Assembly: GCF_008831285.2 (NCBI RefSeq)
Contig: NC_045141.1
Location: forward strand, 21,014,848 to 21,078,847
Direction: 5' to 3'
From: Nymphaea colorata
Lineage: Eukaryota > Streptophyta > Magnoliopsida > Nymphaeales > Nymphaeaceae
DNA length: 64,000 nucleotides
Shown: positions 59,645-64,000 of the stretch, in pieces
Layout of the letters: each line of letters opens with the position of its first letter
Numbering within the stretch: position 1 is the first letter of the stretch
The notes under the pieces: model-generated
Databases searched by the model: none
Seen by the model: the letters and a program-made list of their open reading frames with translations, nothing else
What the model was told of the DNA's origin: nothing
Program-made: the position numbers and the translations under genes

Positions 59645-60233
59645 ATGAGGTGCACAACGTTATTCCTCATCCTCATAGTAACCATTGCCCTTTCCATATG
59701 CCTAGCGGCAGCTAGAGACCTACCCCAAGACCATCGTGAGAAGCACGAGCATGGCCACAGTGAGGCGCATTCACCACAAGAAGGATGACAAAGATGACCA
59801 CCATCTGCATCACCCACATGTGGATCATCATGAAGCGCATGATCATAGGGATCACAAGGACAACGAGAAGCATGAACATGACAAACGCAAGAAGGAATAT
59901 CGTAATGAGCATGACCATGACGAGCACAAGGATCACAAAGGGCACGACGATGACAAACATAAGCAGCATCACGAGGTGCATGACGATGAGAAACACAAGA
60001 AGGATCATAAGACGAAGGATCATAAGACTAAGCATGACGACGACAAACACGAAAAGCATCATAAAGAGCATGATGATGACAGACATAAGAAAGAACACAA
60101 GGATCATCATGATGAGAAACACAAGAAGGATCATAATGAGCATCATGATAACAAACATGAGCCAGCTCACAAGAGGCACGATGATGACCATTATAAGAGG
60201 GATCATAAGGAGCATGATGGCCATCATTATTGA
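59645..60233 (+). pseudogene. Frameshifted His-rich gene, type B, unit 4 copy
   Basis: Paralogue of 44463-45056. The signal peptide is intact, with AAARDLPQDH where the 44463 copy has AAATDLPQDH. The frame is lost at gcgcattcaccac, which is the 44463 lesion minus six more bases, and stops at TGA 59786 after 47 residues. After that single shift the whole remaining type B chain, KKDDKDDHHLHHPHVDHHEA through DDDHYKRDHKEHDGHHY, is open to TGA at 60231. It does not carry the second shift of the 44463 copy. AATGAA replaces AATAAA. Confidence 0.82.
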
Positions 60234-60884
60234 TCGTACTTTGCATGACAATAGCGCATCTCTACTGTGTTGAGCTGCATGCTTTTGTTGACTGATTTGC
60301 TTTTGCTATCTGGTTTTTTGTCAATGATTATGTTAAATAAGTGAATGCTACACAATTGCAGTGAGACTGCTACATATAATATGAAGGAGTTCAATGAAAG
60401 AAGCCTTTACCTTCCATCTATAGAATTACTATTTTATTCTCTCTCGTCCTTGTTGTTGATGCATATCGGCACATATCTTTTATTCCTAGATAGACTGTAT
60501 AGAAAGACTATTTTTACCATCGACTCTCCCTCTCTTTCTCTCTTCAAACTTCCGTTTTTAGCAACCACAAGGAATTTTGTTCCCGCTCTCGAAACACTTA
60601 GGGGCCATTTAACATTAGGAACAACATGGGACACTTTTTCATGAATCTACATCAAAATTAGGGTACAATTATGGGACACTTAAAACATACTGACTTGTTG
60701 ATATTGTGAGTTCTCTTTGTTGACCTTTCCTTGATAGCATATATGTCCATTATCAGTTCTGGCCACTTCTCATCAACATACAAGCGTTTATTTTCGATCC
60801 TGAGATCAACGAAATATTTGTCCTTCACTCCGACCTGTTATTAAGTTGTTGTACACGTTGAACAGCAGCACGCATCTTACTTCT

Positions 60885-61234
60885 ATATAAAGTGTCCGAA
60901 TCCGTCAGTCTCTGTATATCAGTTCAACCTCTGGCTGCCTCACCTATAACCAAGTAGTAGCTAGGTGCTAGGGACGTGCCCAAACACTTGCATGAGAAGA
61001 GATTAATGGTGTGATCATCGAAAAATTATAAGATGCTACTCAAATTCACAAGCCCAAGTTGGCGATCCGTCTAGGAAATTCTTCAAGCAATAATTTACTG
61101 CCATGAAAGTACTGCGTTACAGGCCTACAGTACACAATGTGATGAAGAAGAAGCTGGAGTGGACTTCGTATTTGTTTAATAGATATGCTATTGGCGCGTT
61201 GTGTTCACGCGGACCCACTAATTTGCCAAGCTGA
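60885..61234 (+). pseudogene. C-terminal relic of second family, diverged unit 4 copy
   Basis: Same as 45708-46057: ARDVPKHLHEKRLMV, then the AMKVLRYRPTVHN segment and LPS end at TGA 61232. Confidence 0.5.
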
Positions 61235-61869
61235 AAAGATACTTGAGTTGAACGTGATAAGCATAACAAGATGGAGTAAAAGGAAGAGGTTTGGCAGCCG
61301 ACCGCTCAAGTTGAATATAAGGGAATCAACTGTTGAGGGCCCAGAATATTTTAGTGTGCATATCTAAAAGCGAAATGCAGATCCACTTCGAACTCGCTGG
61401 GTAAATGCGTGGACAATATCAGCCGATCGCTATGAGAAGCCACCCATAACTAAATCTAGGTGTTTTCATGGACCTCTGGTTCAAAACTGGACCCTGGTAT
61501 CGCCTTCCGTGATTGCGCATGAAATTTATTACCTCACCACATCAACGAGATCACGACCGGCATTAAGACCAGAAAAGGTTGCGTGCCGTTGTGTACGGTA
61601 CAACGTGGAATGGGTATTTTTGTAATTTTAAAACAATGTCTTTTATAGTTTTTATTTTTATTTTTTCTATTTTTATTGAATATTTTACCCATTAACTATA
61701 ATGATGCACGAAAATTCATGCATAGTATGACTCATATAACCTAATAATAGCAGTGATGCCGTTGTCATTTCCAAGTCGTGGAAGGTTGAAACAAGGAACC
61801 TATGGTGAATTTAGTTTTTTAGAGTCATTCAATCATTTAATAAGAAAAAAAAGAAAAAGGCAATGAGAA

Positions 61870-61874
<5 letters not shown>

Positions 61875-61900
<26 letters not shown>

Positions 61901-61949
61901 AGAATTTCTAATATATATATATATATATATAAAGAGAGAGAGAGAGAGA
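61875..61949. repeat. Microsatellites (TA)n and (GA)n
   Basis: Two TA tracts (61875-61900, 61910-61931) separated by agaatttcta, followed by (GA)n. A short unit ttctaatatata flanks both TA tracts. Confidence 0.9.
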
Positions 61950-62424
61950 ATAGTGGGACATCTTAGACAAATTTTGACAAGTCTTTTCAATTCTTTTTTA
62001 GTTTATTTTAGAAGAATACATATATTAAGGTTTGATCACTCGCCTAAATTGACAATTTACTCTTCTTAGATGTACCATTTTGGCACTCAAGAAAAGGGTC
62101 AAAGCCTTAAAAACAACTTAATAAGTGGCCGGTCCAAGCAAAAGGAAAAAGTTTCTTAATTAATTCGGATCAATGTCTGACAATTGAATATGTCGAAAAA
62201 TGGGAATGGCAAACATGCTAACAAGGAAAGGTCAACCACTAAAACAATTTAAACTTTCAACCAAGTCAATCTGCGGACAACAACTCAAAAGTAAACTTCT
62301 TGAATCACGTCGTGGAAACCTCATCGAAGCAATATGATTTAGACTCGTGCATGCTTGCACGTCTTCGTTACTTTGAGAATATGATACGTCAATCAAATTA
62401 CTAGTACATACATCGCTACTTCTC

Positions 62425-62432
62425 TATATAAA
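62425..62432 (+). promoter_or_regulatory. TATA box of the gene at 62531
   Basis: tatataaa, 99-106 bases before the ATG. Confidence 0.8.
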
Positions 62433-62530
62433 GGAGTCCACATCGCTCTTTGTTATCCATTCGCAAATTCCCCTTCTTCTCAGCTGCTTTCTTTCCTCAC
62501 CCTCCCAAGCTCCTCTGATCTTGTGCAAAA

Positions 62531-63109
62531 ATGAAGAGCACAACATTCCACCTCATCCTCATCGTAGCTATTGCCCTCTCCGTATGCATAGCGGGTGCCA
62601 GAGACCTATCCAAAGACCATCGTAAGGAGCATGAGCATGACCACCGTGAGATGCATTTAGACCATCACCATGAGAAGGATCACAAAGATGGCCCACATGA
62701 GGGGCATCATGAAGTGCATGATCATAGGGATCACAAGGACAATGAGAAGCATGAACATGACAAACGCGAGAAGGATCATAATGAGCATGAGCACGAGCAC
62801 GAGCATGACAAACACAAGAAGGATCATAAAGAGCACGACGATGACGAACATAAGCAGCATCACAAGGTGCATGATGATGATAAACACAAGAAGGATCACA
62901 AGACTAAGCATGACGACGACAAACACGAAAAGCATCATAAAGAGCATGATGATGACAGACATAAGAAAGAACACAAGGATCATCATGATGAGAAACACAA
63001 GAAGGATCATAATGAGCATCATGATAACAAACATGAGCCAGCTCACAAGAGGCACGATGATGACCATTATAAGAGGGATCATAAGGAGCATGATGGCCAT
63101 CATTATTGA
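62531..63109 (+). CDS. Secreted His-rich protein, A/B hybrid (192 aa)
   Basis: Signal peptide MKSTTFHLILIVAIALSVCI with a His at position 7, unusual inside the hydrophobic core. The head is type A (RDLSKDHRKEHEHDHREMHL). The HHPHG segment is deleted (KDGPHEGHHEVH). A short Glu-His run of four pairs follows (NEHEHEHEHDKHKKDH). The rest is type B: EHDDDEHKQHHKVHDDDKH, KKDHKTKHDDDKHEKHHKEH, DDDRHKKEHKDHHDEKH, ending DDDHYKRDHKEHDGHHY. From about 62880 it is almost the same as the frameshifted copies at 44463 and 59645, so it is probably a recombinant, or keeps the ancestral order. AATGAA in the 3' UTR. Open throughout and likely functional. Confidence 0.87.
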   Translation: MKSTTFHLILIVAIALSVCIAGARDLSKDHRKEHEHDHREMHLDHHHEKDHKDGPHEGHHEVHDHRDHKDNEKHEHDKREKDHNEHEHEHEHDKHKKDHKEHDDDEHKQHHKVHDDDKHKKDHKTKHDDDKHEKHHKEHDDDRHKKEHKDHHDEKHKKDHNEHHDNKHEPAHKRHDDDHYKRDHKEHDGHHY

Positions 63110-64000
63110 TCGTACTTTGCATGAGAATAGTGCATCTCTATTGTGTTGAGCTGCATGCTTTTGTTGACTGATTTGCTTTTGCTATTTGGTTTTTTGTCAA
63201 TGATTATGTTAAATAAGTGAATGCTACACAATTGCAGTGAGACTGCTACATATAATATGAAGGAGTTCAATGAAAGAAGCCTTTACCTTCCATCTATAGA
63301 ATTACTATTTTATTCTCTCTCGTCCTTGTTGTTGATGCATATCGTCACATATCTTTTATTCTTAGATTGACTGTATAGAAAGACTAACTTTTCCGTTGAC
63401 TTTCTCTCTCATTTTCTCTTAAAACTTTAGTTTTTACAAATGCCAGGAAATTTGTTCCCGCTCTCAAAACATTTACAGGCCGTTTGATATTAGAAATAAC
63501 ATGAGATTGTTTCATGAATCTACCTCAAAATTAGGATAAATTTATGGGACACTTGAACCATAAATCTGCTTCCATCTTGGGCAGGATTCATTAAACATTC
63601 TCATCGTGTTACTAACATCAAAAAGGCCCTTAAAAACCACCTTGGCTGTCAGGGGTCTCTCTCCCTCTCCCCCACTCTCTCTCTCCCTCTTAAAAGGCAG
63701 CAGATTTCTCTGTCACCATGCATGGATGCTGGTAGCACCATTACTGTTGTAATTTTTACTTCGTGGGATACCAAGTAAATTAGTAAAATGTCCATGAGGT
63801 ACTGCTACATAAATAAGCAATTTATGTGGGCATGTACCTCCACCACTAGGCCCGGGCGGCCCATGCGTGGGCATTCTGCATCCTGTTGGATGCCCCGCAT
63901 GTGAGACCCTGGCCAGCATGGCTCATCCTTGGTCCAAGTTAATGCTAGGTAAAATGTAAGATATGCACTTCTATACGTGAGACCTACTTAAAGGAGTCTT
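63110..64000. other. Downstream region of the last gene
   Basis: 3' UTR, a short MITE-like repeat (63470-63634), pyrimidine-rich tract (63655-63690), and the GC-rich block (cccgggcggcccatgcgtgg near 63850) followed by the gatatgcacttc stretch seen downstream of other copies. No gene seen up to the window end. Confidence 0.65.

Larger units (their letters stand above)
60234..62424. other. Intergenic region from unit 4 into the last gene
   Basis: 3' UTR, a C-terminal relic, then from about 61480 sequence diverges from the unit 3 counterpart: a diverged hairpin-ended element (61577-61730), two short (TA)n tracts with a GA run (61875-61949), and the promoter block. No intact gene. Confidence 0.7.

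Overview
The window is nuclear DNA of a flowering plant. This follows from Ty1/Copia retrotransposons with a tRNA-Met primer site, long (TA)n tracts, MITE-like repeats, TATA boxes with AATAAA polyadenylation signals, and short intron-less genes far apart in AT-rich sequence. The species cannot be fixed from the sequence alone.

The main content is a head-to-tail array, all on the + strand, of 16 copies of one gene. It encodes a small secreted protein that is extremely rich in His, Glu, Asp and Lys. Ten copies look intact (ATG at 7587, 10985, 18705, 28443, 38162, 41217, 47408, 52819, 56399, 62531) and six are broken (about 13545, 21838, 31558, 44463, 53657, 59645). All intact copies have a conserved 23-residue signal peptide ending Ala-Gly-Ala before Arg-Asp, then a mature chain with no hydrophobic core and about 30% His. 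Type A copies (159, 161, 144, 144, 146, 215 and 146 aa) carry a long (Glu-His)n run coded by a GAGCAC hexamer repeat. Type B copies (187, 187 and 192 aa) replace most of it with 12-16 residue Asp/Lys/His modules. Binding of divalent metal ions in the wall or vacuole is the natural inference, but nothing here proves it.

Layout. 1-5359: a nearly complete Copia element on the minus strand, cut by the window edge. 5360-13540: three tandem units of about 3.4 kb, the third with a truncated gene. 13935-15090: downstream sequence matching 48.1-49.2 kb. About 15.09-24.84 kb and 24.84-34.56 kb: two nearly identical 9.7-kb units, each with an intact type A gene and a second gene cut by the same Copia insertion. 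About 34.56-46.3 kb and 49.2-61.45 kb: two longer copies of a higher-order unit (offset 14.66 kb at the start, 15.18 kb later), each with an intact type A gene, an intact type B gene and a frameshifted copy. 46.3-49.2 kb: the 215-aa gene in a context like 10-15 kb. 61.45-64 kb: the last gene, a type A/B hybrid.

Between these genes lie decayed pieces of a second small secreted-peptide family. One piece has a signal peptide and the same A-x-A-R-D-V/L-P junction but a GTG where the ATG should be; the other is a conserved C-terminal segment. Hairpin-ended AT-rich elements and a second MITE-like repeat recur at fixed places in the units. The overall picture is a young, actively rearranging tandem family: units were duplicated by unequal exchange, Copia elements inserted and were then copied along, and breaks fall repeatedly inside the GAGCAC repeats.
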